A stretch of DNA of 64,000 nt from NCBI GenBank assembly GCA_027035575.1, contig JALVUQ010000024.1, forward strand, positions 1 through 64,000. Reading direction: 5' to 3'. The DNA comes from Desulfurellales bacterium. Its GTDB lineage: Bacteria > Campylobacterota_A > Desulfurellia > Desulfurellales > Hippeaceae. This document shows positions 36,596-44,839 of the stretch, one piece after another. Every line of letters starts with the position of its first letter. Position 1 is the first letter of the stretch. The notes beneath the pieces were generated by a model. The model was not told the DNA's origin, did not search any database, and worked only from the letters and a program-made list of their open reading frames with translations. A program made the translations under genes and the position numbers.

Positions 36596-37082
36596 AATAT
36601 TCCTCCATATTTTTCTTTATTATATCATTTAACTCGTTTTGTTTGAATACTATTTTTGACGGTATGTTTATAAGTTTTATGTTGGCTGACTTTAGAGCAG
36701 GAGATATTACGTTTAAAGAAAACATCTTAGATTTGTTGTCATCATTTATTATAAAAACCGCAGCAACAGGATTCATATGCGGTTTTTCCACTATCAAAAA
36801 ATCTACGAATTTTCCGTTTATTCTCAAATATGCGTTTCTGTCATTTTTGGGTGACCAGAGAAAATCGGTTAATCTCATTTTGGGGAATACCTTTAAATTC
36901 AAAGCGTTGTTTTGTATGTAGGAGTGCATTGCATCATATACGGTTTTTTCCGTTTTGGACAGCAAAAACTCTTTGGGTTTGTATGCCGTTTTATCGTCCT
37001 TAATTACGCACTCCTTATTTTTTATGAAAAAGTAGTAAATTATTATTAAAATCACCAAGGAAACGACAATAATAAGCCACAT
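36582..37082 (-). CDS. Membrane-anchored DUF2726-like protein
   Basis: 166 residues: one N-terminal membrane helix (2-20), then a domain resembling DUF2726, a restriction-endonuclease-like fold. Matching pieces are LLSKTEKTVYDAM, VFPKMRLTDFLW, GKFVDFLIVEKPHMNPVAAVFI and the final SANIKLINIPSK. In DUF2726 the strand after the DF motif usually reads ELDD; here it is IINDD, so the nuclease-like site may be altered. Function unknown. A GGAGG ribosome site precedes the ATG. It overlaps the Trm112-like gene by 14 bases. Confidence 0.6.
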   Translation of the reverse strand: MWLIIVVSLVILIIIYYFFIKNKECVIKDDKTAYKPKEFLLSKTEKTVYDAMHSYIQNNALNLKVFPKMRLTDFLWSPKNDRNAYLRINGKFVDFLIVEKPHMNPVAAVFIINDDNKSKMFSLNVISPALKSANIKLINIPSKIVFKQNELNDIIKKNMEEYYEHK

Positions 37083-37179
37083 ACAACCTCCTTTTTTAAA
37101 GAATAAAATATTTTGTAAATTTTATCCAGTAAAAACAAGGTTTACGGTAAATAACGGGGTAGGGCAAGGGAAAGAATGT

Positions 37180-38031
37180 TCAATTTTTATTTGCGGCTTG
37201 AAAAAGATTTATAAAAGCAAAAATCACTATGCCCACGACTATGCCCACGATAAATTCCGATATGATAACGGGCAAAAGTGAAAATGTATCGTGAATGAAG
37301 CGTATATTGTGCAGATATATGCTTCCTGAAACCAAAATCATCGCAATAGTTCCAAGATAGGATAAAACTTTTATAACAACCGGCATAGAACGAATGAGAA
37401 ATACGCCCGCCTTTTTTAAGTGCCTGTTTTTGTTGTTGTCCATCTCAATCAACTTTATGCCGAAATCATCCATCCTTACGATAATTGTAACTATGCCGTA
37501 GACCCCAATTGTTGCAATAAAAGAAACCAAAGCCACAACGGGCAGTTGAATATACAGCGGGGAATCTTTAACGCTTCCGAGTGCCATTATGACAATTTCT
37601 ATCGATAGAATAAAATCGGTTCTTATGGCGGATTTTATCTTGCTCTTTTCGTCATATTTTTTATTCGGTTTGCTGCCTTTTGAGTCTTCGGAGCGCGGAT
37701 GAAAGATATATTCATATATTTTTTCGACGCCTTCAAATGCCAAATATGCACCGCCTAAAACAAGAAGCGGCGTTATGGCTTGAGGAATGAAGGCGCTTAA
37801 CAAAAAGACAATCGGTAGCAGTATGAGCTTGTTTATGAAAGAGCCTTTGGTTATGGCTATCAATATAGGTATTTCTCTTGACGAGATAAAGCCGGACGCA
37901 TTTTTGGCATTGATAGCCAAATCGTCTCCGAGAATCCCCACTGTCTTTTGAGTGGCTATTTTGGTAGTTGCGGCTATATCGTCCATAAGTGTTGAAATGT
38001 CGTCTAAAAGCGCAAAAAAACCTGAAGCCAC
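37180..38031 (-). CDS. DUF808 (YedI-like) membrane protein
   Basis: 283-residue inner-membrane protein of the DUF808 family (E. coli YedI). The N-terminal signature SGFFALLDDISTLMDDIAATTKIATQKTVGILGDDLAINA is highly conserved in the family, followed by hydrophobic segments including LLVLGGAYLAFEGVEKI. Role not established. No clear gene partner; the 97 bases downstream before the DUF2726-like gene hold no feature I can support. Confidence 0.88.
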   Translation of the reverse strand: MASGFFALLDDISTLMDDIAATTKIATQKTVGILGDDLAINAKNASGFISSREIPILIAITKGSFINKLILLPIVFLLSAFIPQAITPLLVLGGAYLAFEGVEKIYEYIFHPRSEDSKGSKPNKKYDEKSKIKSAIRTDFILSIEIVIMALGSVKDSPLYIQLPVVALVSFIATIGVYGIVTIIVRMDDFGIKLIEMDNNKNRHLKKAGVFLIRSMPVVIKVLSYLGTIAMILVSGSIYLHNIRFIHDTFSLLPVIISEFIVGIVVGIVIFAFINLFQAANKN

Positions 38032-38134
38032 ACCTGCCTCCTCTAATATTTTTACCCTTAATTATTACATTGTTGTGCCTATTTTCAAAATTTTTGCTCA
38101 ATTGTCATAAAATTTTGACTTTTTTTCTATTTTG

Positions 38135-38140
38135 TATAAA
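38135..38140 (+). promoter_or_regulatory. Putative -10 element of yjbQ, suggesting a leaderless transcript
   Basis: TATAAA at 38135-38140, with TTTTGA (38113-38118) 16 bases upstream or TTGACT at 38115-38120 with a short spacer. The yjbQ ATG follows only nine bases after the -10, and no Shine-Dalgarno is present. Confidence 0.4.
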
Positions 38141-38149
38141 TTTTATTAG

Positions 38150-38548
38150 ATGGGTAAAACAGTTATAGTATCGATTGAGACGCATAAGCGAAAAGAAGCG
38201 CTGGATATAACAAAAACAATTAAGGATAGCATAGGTAGTGTAAAGAGCGGATTGGTTGTCGTTTATGTTCCGCATACAACAGCAGGAGTTATAGTCAATG
38301 AGGCATACGATAGTGATGTGGCAAGTGATATTTTGGATAAATTGAGCAGTCTTGTCCCGTATTCGGATAGATACAAGCACCTTGAGGGTAATGCAGATGC
38401 CCATATCCAAGCGAGTATGGCGGGTTCGAGCGTATCGATTATTGTTGAAAACTCAAAGCTGATGCTCGGCAGGTGGCAGGGCGTATTTTTTATGGAGTTT
38501 GACGGACCGAGAAGAAGAGAGATTTATATAAAAATTATCGAAGGGTAG
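38150..38548 (+). CDS. yjbQ: YjbQ / UPF0047 family protein
   Basis: 132-residue member of the UPF0047 family. Conserved features: VYVPHTTAGVIVNEA, the PYSDRYKHLEGNADAHIQASMAGSS block with several conserved His/Asp/Glu residues, and GRWQGVFFMEFDGPRRRE. E. coli YjbQ is reported to have weak thiamine phosphate synthase activity, but the true role is unsettled. The ATG lacks a ribosome site (see the -10 entry). apgM begins eight bases after the stop. Confidence 0.9.
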   Translation: MGKTVIVSIETHKRKEALDITKTIKDSIGSVKSGLVVVYVPHTTAGVIVNEAYDSDVASDILDKLSSLVPYSDRYKHLEGNADAHIQASMAGSSVSIIVENSKLMLGRWQGVFFMEFDGPRRREIYIKIIEG

Positions 38549-38556
38549 GTATTGTA

Positions 38557-39711
38557 ATGAAGTATATAATTTTGCTCGGAGACGGTATGGCGGATTGGCA
38601 GATAGACGAGTTAGACTCCAAAACACCGCTTGAGTATGCAAAAACGCCGAATATGGACATAATTGCCTCAGGTATTAAAGGTATGGTTAAAACCGTGCCC
38701 GATACTCTAAATCCGGGAAGCGACGTGGCAAACCTCAGCGTTTTGGGATACGACCCGCTTAAATATTATACAGGCAGAGCCCCTCTTGAGGCAATCAGCA
38801 AATCCATAGAGATGGGCGAAAACGATGTTGCATACAGATGTAATTTTGTAAATATTGAAAACGGAATAATGAAGGATTTTGCAGCGGGTCACATATCAAC
38901 ACAAAAGGCGTCTTTGTTGATAAAGTTGTTAAACGACAACAGGGAATTTGATGATATTGAGTTTTTTGCCGGTGTGAGTTACAGAAATTTAATGATATGG
39001 CGAAACGGAATGAGTGATAAAACTACACCTCCGCACGATATATCCGATAAAAAGATAGAGGAGTATTTACCGAAAGGGGAGGGCAGAGCAAAGCTATTGA
39101 AGATTATGGAGAAAGCCTCATCCGTTTTAAAGGATAACGATATACACAAACAGGCAAATGCAATTTGGCTTTGGGGAGAGGGTAAAAAACCCTCGATGCC
39201 GCTTTTTAGCGAGAAGTTTAACAAAAGCGGATGTATGATTAGCGCTGTTGATTTGATGGTTGGCATAGGAAAATTGACAGGTTGTCACATACCCGAAGTT
39301 GAGGGAATGACTGGCTTTCTGGATACGAACTATTACGGTAAAATCAATGCCGCTTTTGATTTTTTCAGTGACGGTGGGGATTTTGCATATGTTCACGTTG
39401 AGGCAACGGATGAAACCGGACATATGGGAGATTTAAACGCCAAGATTGAAGCCATAGAGCTTTTCGATAAAAAGATAGTCGGTGAATGTCTGAAGATGTC
39501 TTCGGATATAGAAGAGGGGTTGAAGATAGCAGTGCTGCCGGACCACCCCACGCCGATAAAAATCAAAACGCACACAAGCGAACCTGTTCCGTTTGCCGTA
39601 TTGGATACTGCAAAAGAGGAAAAAAAGAGAGATTCATATAGCGAAAGTTCCTGTAAGGAGGGTATCTTTATAGAAAAAGGGCACGAATTTATCTCTAAAA
39701 TGCTGTTTTGA
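38557..39711 (+). CDS. apgM: Cofactor-independent phosphoglycerate mutase, ApgM type
   Basis: Interconverts 3- and 2-phosphoglycerate in glycolysis/gluconeogenesis; the ApgM branch, related to alkaline phosphatases, is usual in archaea and found in some bacteria. It opens IILLGDGMADWQIDELDSKTPLEYAKTPNMD and has the catalytic Ser/Thr block NPGSDVANLSVLGYDP, with metal-binding HVEATDETGHMGD and VLPDHPTP near the C-terminus. At 384 residues it matches ApgM, not the longer GpmI. Confidence 0.93.
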   Translation: MKYIILLGDGMADWQIDELDSKTPLEYAKTPNMDIIASGIKGMVKTVPDTLNPGSDVANLSVLGYDPLKYYTGRAPLEAISKSIEMGENDVAYRCNFVNIENGIMKDFAAGHISTQKASLLIKLLNDNREFDDIEFFAGVSYRNLMIWRNGMSDKTTPPHDISDKKIEEYLPKGEGRAKLLKIMEKASSVLKDNDIHKQANAIWLWGEGKKPSMPLFSEKFNKSGCMISAVDLMVGIGKLTGCHIPEVEGMTGFLDTNYYGKINAAFDFFSDGGDFAYVHVEATDETGHMGDLNAKIEAIELFDKKIVGECLKMSSDIEEGLKIAVLPDHPTPIKIKTHTSEPVPFAVLDTAKEEKKRDSYSESSCKEGIFIEKGHEFISKMLF

Positions 39712-39723
39712 AAGAGGTTTGTT

Positions 39724-39972
39724 TTGGTAGGTCCTATTGATGTCCAGAATGTCATACTAAACGCTACGGCACAAAGTCAAATTAACAGCAATGCTTTGGC
39801 TCAAGCTGCGGTCGGTGAAGCCTTTAGAGGTATAATGAACAAGAAGGAAGAAGAGGTTAAAGCAACTCAGGTAAAAGAGACCGAAAACGATGTACACAAC
39901 ACGATTGACGAAAAGAAAGAGAGACAAAGAAAAAAGGGTGATACAAAAGGGCACATTGACCTTAAAGCTTGA
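39724..39972 (+). CDS. Small hypothetical protein
   Basis: 82 residues from a TTG at 39724, six bases after AAAGAGG, and 12 bases after apgM. The first half is uncharged and Asn/Gln/Ala-rich (VILNATAQSQINSNALAQAAVG), the second half is strongly charged with Lys/Glu repeats, likely unstructured. I do not recognise a family. Codon use looks coding and it fits tightly after apgM, but nothing indicates its role. Confidence 0.5.
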   Translation: MVGPIDVQNVILNATAQSQINSNALAQAAVGEAFRGIMNKKEEEVKATQVKETENDVHNTIDEKKERQRKKGDTKGHIDLKA

Positions 39973-39985
39973 TGCGTGCTTACAT

Positions 39986-40014
39986 TTGACATTAAAGATG
40001 TAAAGTAATATATT
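39986..40014 (+). promoter_or_regulatory. Strong promoter with a flanking inverted repeat
   Basis: Consensus TTGACA (39986-39991), 17-base spacer, TATATT (40009-40014), ahead of the 88-residue gene at 40051. An inverted repeat TTACAT (39980-39985) / ATGTAA (39998-40003) brackets the -35 box and could be an operator. Confidence 0.6.
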
Positions 40015-40050
40015 GCCATAAAATAATAGAAACGGACGGGAGGTATGCGT

Positions 40051-40317
40051 ATGTCTCATACTGCTGAGAACAACAACAAAAAACTGATGGGTTTTTACAA
40101 CGCCGCTAAGTGGTCGATGGACGGAGAGTGCTATCTTGATGTGTATGCCGACAATATATCCTCAGAAGAAGAGGAAAAATTAAAAAGGCATCTTGAAGAT
40201 TTGGGTATAGTTTTTGATGTGTCCAAAAAAGGTGTTATCAAGGGTTATTTCGAGGGGACTTACGACAAGGTATTTCCTGTTATGAGACAGCTTCTTGAAG
40301 AGGGTTGGAGTTGGTAG
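40051..40317 (+). CDS. Small hypothetical protein upstream of rnpB
   Basis: 88 residues, acidic, no membrane segment, no family that I recognise; it appears to fold as a small alpha/beta domain (CYLDVYADN strand, EEEEKLKRHLEDLG helix, GVIKGYFEGTYDKV, then a C-terminal helix ending EEGWSW). ATG at 40051 sits seven bases after GGGAGG; the in-frame ATG six bases earlier is too close to that site. It has its own near-consensus promoter and lies 46 bases before rnpB. Confidence 0.6.
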   Translation: MSHTAENNNKKLMGFYNAAKWSMDGECYLDVYADNISSEEEEKLKRHLEDLGIVFDVSKKGVIKGYFEGTYDKVFPVMRQLLEEGWSW

Positions 40318-40328
40318 TTTAAGGTATC

Positions 40329-40357
40329 TTGAAAAAATTTATTTTTGGTATTATTGT
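40329..40357 (+). promoter_or_regulatory. Putative promoter of rnpB
   Basis: TTGAAA (40329-40334), 17-base spacer, TATTGT (40352-40357), seven bases before the start of the RNase P RNA. Confidence 0.5.
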
Positions 40358-40363
40358 ATCTTT

Positions 40364-40839
40364 GAGAGTGAATCGGGTGGTCGCTCGAAAAAGGCTTTGT
40401 GCCTTTTTCGGGAGGAAAGTCCGGGCTCCGTTAGGGCTTTGAGCGCCGATTGAAAAGTCGGTTGGGGTGACCCAAAGGAAAGTGCCGCAGAAAAGAAACC
40501 GCCCTGCACCTATCTTTTAATTGATTTATTCGTTAGTTTGAGCTTCATTTGATGTAAAAATTGCCTTTACCTTAAAAATAAAATCATTAGAAGATGGGTG
40601 CAGGGTAAGGGTGAAAAGGTGGGGTAAGAGCCCACCGCTTGAGTGTAGCAATACCTCAAGGCACGGTAAACCCCGCTTTGGAGCAAGACCAAATAGGAAA
40701 GCCTTAGGGTTAGCCCTACCCAATCTCGGATTCTTTTTTGAGATGGGCTTTCGGGTAGGTCGCTTAGATAAATGGCCACCGCCGAGTTTTGTTTTTATTG
40801 ACAAGCTCGGTACAGAACCCGGCTTATAGATTCACTCTC
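40364..40839 (+). ncRNA. rnpB: RNase P RNA (catalytic RNA of tRNA 5' maturation), class A
   Basis: Both ends pair as helix P1: GAGAGTGAATC at 40364 and GATTCACTCTC at 40829-40839, followed by a T-run (from 40840) acting as terminator. Conserved cores are visible: GAGGAAAGTCCGGGCTCC (CR I), GCCGCAGAAA, AGGGTGAAAAGG with GGTAAGAGCCCACCG, and the 3' ACAGAACCCGGCTTA (CR V). P12 is unusually long: 40502-40527 pairs with 40581-40605 almost perfectly, enclosing a 53-base apical loop. The total of about 476 bases is longer than usual (350-400). The end points are estimates to within a few bases. Confidence 0.95.
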
Positions 40840-40852
40840 TTTTTTTATTGTC

Positions 40853-41674
40853 TTATAGCGGTTTTTGGTATGCTATAGCCATTTTGAAGTGGCACAATTT
40901 GAAGTTGGTTTTTAGTCTTGAGATAGACTCTGTTGCACCGAGAATCAGGTATCCGCCCGGATTTAGTATGTCGTTATAAAATTTATCAACGACTTTCTGA
41001 CGGGATACGTTGTCAAAGTAGATAAGGACGTTTCTGCAAAAGATAGTATCCATCCTGCCCACGGTTCTTAACTGCCTGTCATCTGTGAGATTTATATTTT
41101 TAAATACGCACTTTCTTTTTATGGCATCCTTAATTTTGTATTTACCGGGAGCTATGTTATCGAAGTACTTCTTTTTCATTTCAAAAGAGAGCTCTTTAAG
41201 CGAATATTCACCGTATATTCCCTCTTTGGCTTTTTCTAAAATTTCATTACTTATGTCCGATGCAAGAATTCTAGCCGGTATATTTGAGCCGTATTTTTCC
41301 ATTAAGGCTATAACTATGGTGTAGGGCTCCTCACCACTTGAACAGGCTGCGCTCCAGATATTGATACCTCTTTTCCTTTTCAGCATCTCAGGAACCATAG
41401 CATCAACAAACGCATTGATTTGATTTATATGCCTGAAAAAATATGTTTCGTTTATGGTTATGGCGTCAAACAGATTGGGAAGCTCTTTTGAGCCGGATAC
41501 GGATTTTATATATCTTAAATAATCCTCAAAACTCGAAAGTTTGAGAGCCTCTATTCTCTTTCTCAGTCTATTTGTAAGCAGGTACTCTTTGTTCTTTTCA
41601 AAAAAAATACCGGATTTATCATAGATAAATTTTCTAATTTCTTCAAATGTCTTTGGGTCCATTTTTTCTGGCAC
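40853..41674 (-). CDS. cheR: CheR chemotaxis methyltransferase
   Basis: Methylates glutamates on chemoreceptors using SAM. The N-terminal helical domain (about 1-75) and Rossmann methyltransferase domain carry the family marks: NETYFFRHINQI, INIWSAACSSGEEPYTI (SAM loop), the FCRNVLIYFDN segment, and GGYLILGATES near the end. 273 residues, typical. GTG start at 41674, with ATG at 41662 as an alternative. It follows the HDOD gene by six bases; receptors and CheB are not in the window. Confidence 0.94.
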   Translation of the reverse strand: MPEKMDPKTFEEIRKFIYDKSGIFFEKNKEYLLTNRLRKRIEALKLSSFEDYLRYIKSVSGSKELPNLFDAITINETYFFRHINQINAFVDAMVPEMLKRKRGINIWSAACSSGEEPYTIVIALMEKYGSNIPARILASDISNEILEKAKEGIYGEYSLKELSFEMKKKYFDNIAPGKYKIKDAIKRKCVFKNINLTDDRQLRTVGRMDTIFCRNVLIYFDNVSRQKVVDKFYNDILNPGGYLILGATESISRLKTNFKLCHFKMAIAYQKPL

Positions 41675-41680
41675 TTTTTA

Positions 41681-42556
41681 TCAATTCCCCTTAAAATATA
41701 ATTCTTTAACCGCAGCTATCTCTTCGTACAGCTTAAACGTGAACAGTTCCAAATCAACTTTATCCGACAACGTTACGTTATTTATGATTATTTTCCATCC
41801 TTCGTCCTCTTCAAGCGTGAATTTTGCGTAGTTTCCGCCAAATCCTATGCCTTCGGAATATGTTAGTAAGTCTGCGACGTGGACGATTGATACTAAAAGT
41901 TTATTATTAGCCTCTTTGGGATTGTGATGATATTCAACAATATCCATAAGTTCATTGGGCAAACCCCAAATCGAAAGCAACTTTGCGCCTAAAAGCGAAT
42001 GGTTCATATCGTATAACTCCATCTCGGAGTCGTAAAAAGATAACCCTTTTTTATATGCATTTTCGAGTATCTCATCAAGGGCATCGGGAGCATACAAATC
42101 CAGAAGAACCTTACCGATGTCATGCATAACCCCACCGCTGAATTCGGAAGAGCTGAAATTTAAATTCAGCATATTTGCTATTATTTTTGCGGTAACACCG
42201 CATCCGAAAGAGTGTTCCAAAAATTTATCCCTGTTGAAATGTTTATGTAAGGGCAATTTTTTAACGCTTGTCAGCATCACGGAAATCATTACGATATTCT
42301 CAACCTGCACGAATCCAAGAAGGTTTATGGCGTGATTGAGGGAGTTGACCTCTCTTGATAAGCCGTAAAACGACGAATTAGCCATTTTTAAAATCTGGCT
42401 GACAAGGTTTGGGTCTTTTTCGATGATTTTCTCTATATCTTTGGATGTGGATGATGAGTCTCTAGTAAGTTTTATAACCTCAAACGCTATTGCAGGGAAA
42501 GCCGGCAGACTCTCTATTTTATCTAAGTTGTCGTAGAGCTCTTTCAATCTGTTCAT
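41681..42556 (-). CDS. HDOD-domain signalling protein
   Basis: HDOD proteins are catalytically degenerate relatives of HD phosphohydrolases, found in signalling and motility operons. ESLPAFPAIAFEVIKLT, the IIEKDPNLVSQILKMANSSFYG block and LNHAINLLG are typical of the N-terminal half; GVMHDIGKVLLD and EYHHNPKEA lie further on. About 291 residues. I take ATG 42556; the open frame extends two codons to a TTG. No clear ribosome site. It leads an operon with cheR, which suggests a link to chemotaxis. Confidence 0.88.
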   Translation of the reverse strand: MNRLKELYDNLDKIESLPAFPAIAFEVIKLTRDSSSTSKDIEKIIEKDPNLVSQILKMANSSFYGLSREVNSLNHAINLLGFVQVENIVMISVMLTSVKKLPLHKHFNRDKFLEHSFGCGVTAKIIANMLNLNFSSSEFSGGVMHDIGKVLLDLYAPDALDEILENAYKKGLSFYDSEMELYDMNHSLLGAKLLSIWGLPNELMDIVEYHHNPKEANNKLLVSIVHVADLLTYSEGIGFGGNYAKFTLEEDEGWKIIINNVTLSDKVDLELFTFKLYEEIAAVKELYFKGN

Positions 42557-42626
42557 AGCCAAATTTTATAGACATAATGCGCCCGTTTGTCAAGATAATT
42601 TTTTATGTAGGCGTAAAAGGTTTGCG

Positions 42627-42655
42627 TTGCATTTTTTACTCTCCTCGTATATAAA
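42627..42655 (+). promoter_or_regulatory. Putative promoter of the MBL-fold gene
   Basis: TTGCAT (42627-42632), 17-base spacer, TATAAA (42650-42655), then GGAGG and ATG 42680. Confidence 0.45.
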
Positions 42656-42679
42656 ACGTATTGTTTTTCGGAGGTGCTT

Positions 42680-43663
42680 ATGGTTGAAGAAGTTTGGGAT
42701 GGTATCTTTAAGATTGAGATTCCGCTTCCTAAAAACCCGCTTAAATACATAAATTCATACATAATCAAATCAAAGGAAGTTTTTCTTATAATAGATACCG
42801 GATTGAGGAGTGAGTTGAGTTTCTCGGTACTTTCCGACGGTTTAAGGCAGCTTGGAGCGGACTTAAACAGGTCTGCATTTTTCATAACTCATATGCACGC
42901 CGACCACTGCGGACTGCTTGGAGAGTTAAGCAGCAGCAGCTCTACTTTGTATTTTTCAAAAGAGGATGAACCGTTTATAACAGGCTCTTTGGATTGGAAT
43001 AGATTTTGGGAGCAGGCAAGGCTTTTTGCAGAAGAGCACGGATTTCCGAGGCAGCTTTCTCATCAAGCCATATTTAAACATCCTGGCTATCTATATTCAA
43101 CCAAAAACAGACCGAAAGGCAGTGTGGTTAATGTTGAAAGCGGATATGAAATTACGGTTGGGAAATATACGTTTGAGTGCATAAAAACGCCGGGTCATAC
43201 AAAAGGTCATATGTGTTTGTATGAAAAAAACAGCAAAATACTGTTTTCGGGAGACCACGTTTTGTACGACATAACTCCGAACATTTCCTCAGGATATGAA
43301 AATAGAAACCCTCTTGGGGCTTACTTAAAAAGCCTTGAAAATATTGAAAAGTTGGATGTTGAAATTGTTCTTCCGGGTCACAGAAATTCGTTTAGGGATT
43401 TGAAGAAACGCATAAATCAACTCAAAAAACACCACGAAGACAGGCTTGATGAGGTTGTTGAAATATTGAAAAATTCTCCCAAAAATGCCTATGAGACGGC
43501 TGAGCTTATGAGTTGGGACATAGATTGCGATAATTTTGAAGACTACCCTGTTGCCCAAAAGTGGTTTGCACACTCAGAGGCTTTGGCTCATCTTTTTTGG
43601 TTATACGAGCAGGGGAAAATCACTCAATTTAAAAAAGACGGTGTTTATATATTTGAAATTTAG
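42680..43663 (+). CDS. MBL-fold metallo-hydrolase
   Basis: Metallo-beta-lactamase fold hydrolase of the LACTB2/glyoxalase II-like group. The metal site THMHADHCG (HxHxDH) is present, with further metal ligands in TPGHTKGH, FSGDHVL and LPGHR. The last 70 residues form a winged-helix-like tail, as in the group with a C-terminal BLACT_WH domain. About 327 residues from ATG 42680, five bases after GGAGG. Substrate unknown; relatives hydrolyse thioesters or act on nucleic acid. The end overlaps the convergent alcohol dehydrogenase. Confidence 0.85.
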   Translation: MVEEVWDGIFKIEIPLPKNPLKYINSYIIKSKEVFLIIDTGLRSELSFSVLSDGLRQLGADLNRSAFFITHMHADHCGLLGELSSSSSTLYFSKEDEPFITGSLDWNRFWEQARLFAEEHGFPRQLSHQAIFKHPGYLYSTKNRPKGSVVNVESGYEITVGKYTFECIKTPGHTKGHMCLYEKNSKILFSGDHVLYDITPNISSGYENRNPLGAYLKSLENIEKLDVEIVLPGHRNSFRDLKKRINQLKKHHEDRLDEVVEILKNSPKNAYETAELMSWDIDCDNFEDYPVAQKWFAHSEALAHLFWLYEQGKITQFKKDGVYIFEI

Positions 43664-44835
43664 TTGTTTGCCGCATCTATCATATTTTTTGCCCTTTCTT
43701 TTGTCAGTGCGACCTTGCTGAATATGCTTGAGCCGTCTCTTGTTGCCAGTTTGATGATTTCATCTTCTTGCTCTTTTGTAAAGCCGGCGTCTTTAAGTGT
43801 TAACGGTAAACCTGCTTCTTGCTTTATCTGATTCACGAATTTTTCAAGAAAATAGATAAACCTTTCGGCTCTTTGTTTTGTTGTGCCTCTGTATTCGTTC
43901 ATATACGCCACCGCATTTAAAAGTTCCGATAGCTCTTTTGCCGATGCAACCGCATTTTCCTTAACACCGGCAACGAGAAACAAAGAAACGGCAACTCCGT
44001 GAGGTATGTGCAAAACCGAGCCGGCTGAATGAGCCAAACTATGGACAATGCCTACCATTGAGTTTGAGAAAGCCATTCCTGCAATAAGCGAGGCATTAAG
44101 CATATTTTCTCTTGCCTGTTTGTTTTCTTTGTCTTTAACCGCAGCAGGCAAACTTTCCCATATTATTTTAACCGCTTCAAAAGCCAAAGCCCTGCTTATC
44201 GGGTTGCTTTGGATGCTTATATATGCTTCTATTGCATGAGACAGAGCGTCTATACCCGATGATGCCGTCAGCTTTTTCGGTAAGGTTTGCGTGGCTGCAG
44301 GGTCGATGATTGCAGCATCAGGCATTAATAGGGATGATGCAAACGCCATTTTGCTTTTGGAATCCTCATCAAATATGACTGCAACCGATGTGACCTCCGC
44401 ACCCGTGCCGGCAGTTGTTGGAATGACGACAAACGGCACACCTCTGTTTTTTATTATGTCAACGCCGGCAAGTTCTTGAAGCGAGTCTCTGTTTTCCGCA
44501 ATGAGCATATTTAAAGCTTTCGAGCTGTCTATAACAGAGCCTCCTCCGACGGCAATAATCGAGTCGCAGCCGTTTTGTTTAAAGAAGTTCAATAATTTCT
44601 CAACAGCCTTTGTTGAGGATTCAACCGGTATCTCGCTGAATATCAAAGGCATAGGCTTTTTTAACTCATCAAACGCCATTTTTATTACCGAGTCTATAAT
44701 ACCGGATTTTTTTATTCCGTCATCCGTTACTATTAACGGTTTTTTTGCTTTCAGTCTGTCGAGCTCGTTCGGCAGGTTGAAGATGGCATTATCTCCCGAT
44801 ATGATTTTTACCGGGCAGTAGAATTCGTAATACAT
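43660..44835 (-). CDS. Iron-containing alcohol dehydrogenase
   Basis: NAD(P)-dependent group III alcohol dehydrogenase. The nucleotide-binding GGGSVIDSSKAL lies in the N-terminal domain; the metal ligands are in GIDALSHAIEAY (Asp, His) and IVHSLAHSAGSVLHIPHGVA (two His). 391 residues, usual length. The alcohol it uses is not fixed by sequence. It begins four bases after the small unknown gene at 44840-45337, whose own start diverges from an aldehyde dehydrogenase, so a joint alcohol/aldehyde role is possible. Confidence 0.93.
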   Translation of the reverse strand: MYYEFYCPVKIISGDNAIFNLPNELDRLKAKKPLIVTDDGIKKSGIIDSVIKMAFDELKKPMPLIFSEIPVESSTKAVEKLLNFFKQNGCDSIIAVGGGSVIDSSKALNMLIAENRDSLQELAGVDIIKNRGVPFVVIPTTAGTGAEVTSVAVIFDEDSKSKMAFASSLLMPDAAIIDPAATQTLPKKLTASSGIDALSHAIEAYISIQSNPISRALAFEAVKIIWESLPAAVKDKENKQARENMLNASLIAGMAFSNSMVGIVHSLAHSAGSVLHIPHGVAVSLFLVAGVKENAVASAKELSELLNAVAYMNEYRGTTKQRAERFIYFLEKFVNQIKQEAGLPLTLKDAGFTKEQEDEIIKLATRDGSSIFSKVALTKERAKNMIDAANN

Positions 44836-44839
44836 AGTT

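Noticed and set aside
37141-37151. TTTACGGTAAA as a third copy of the etf/fad operator
   Set aside because: It has an extra base that breaks the palindrome and is not placed against a -35 box.
40526-40829. Open frames on both strands inside 40.5-40.8 kb
   Set aside because: They lie wholly within the RNase P RNA.
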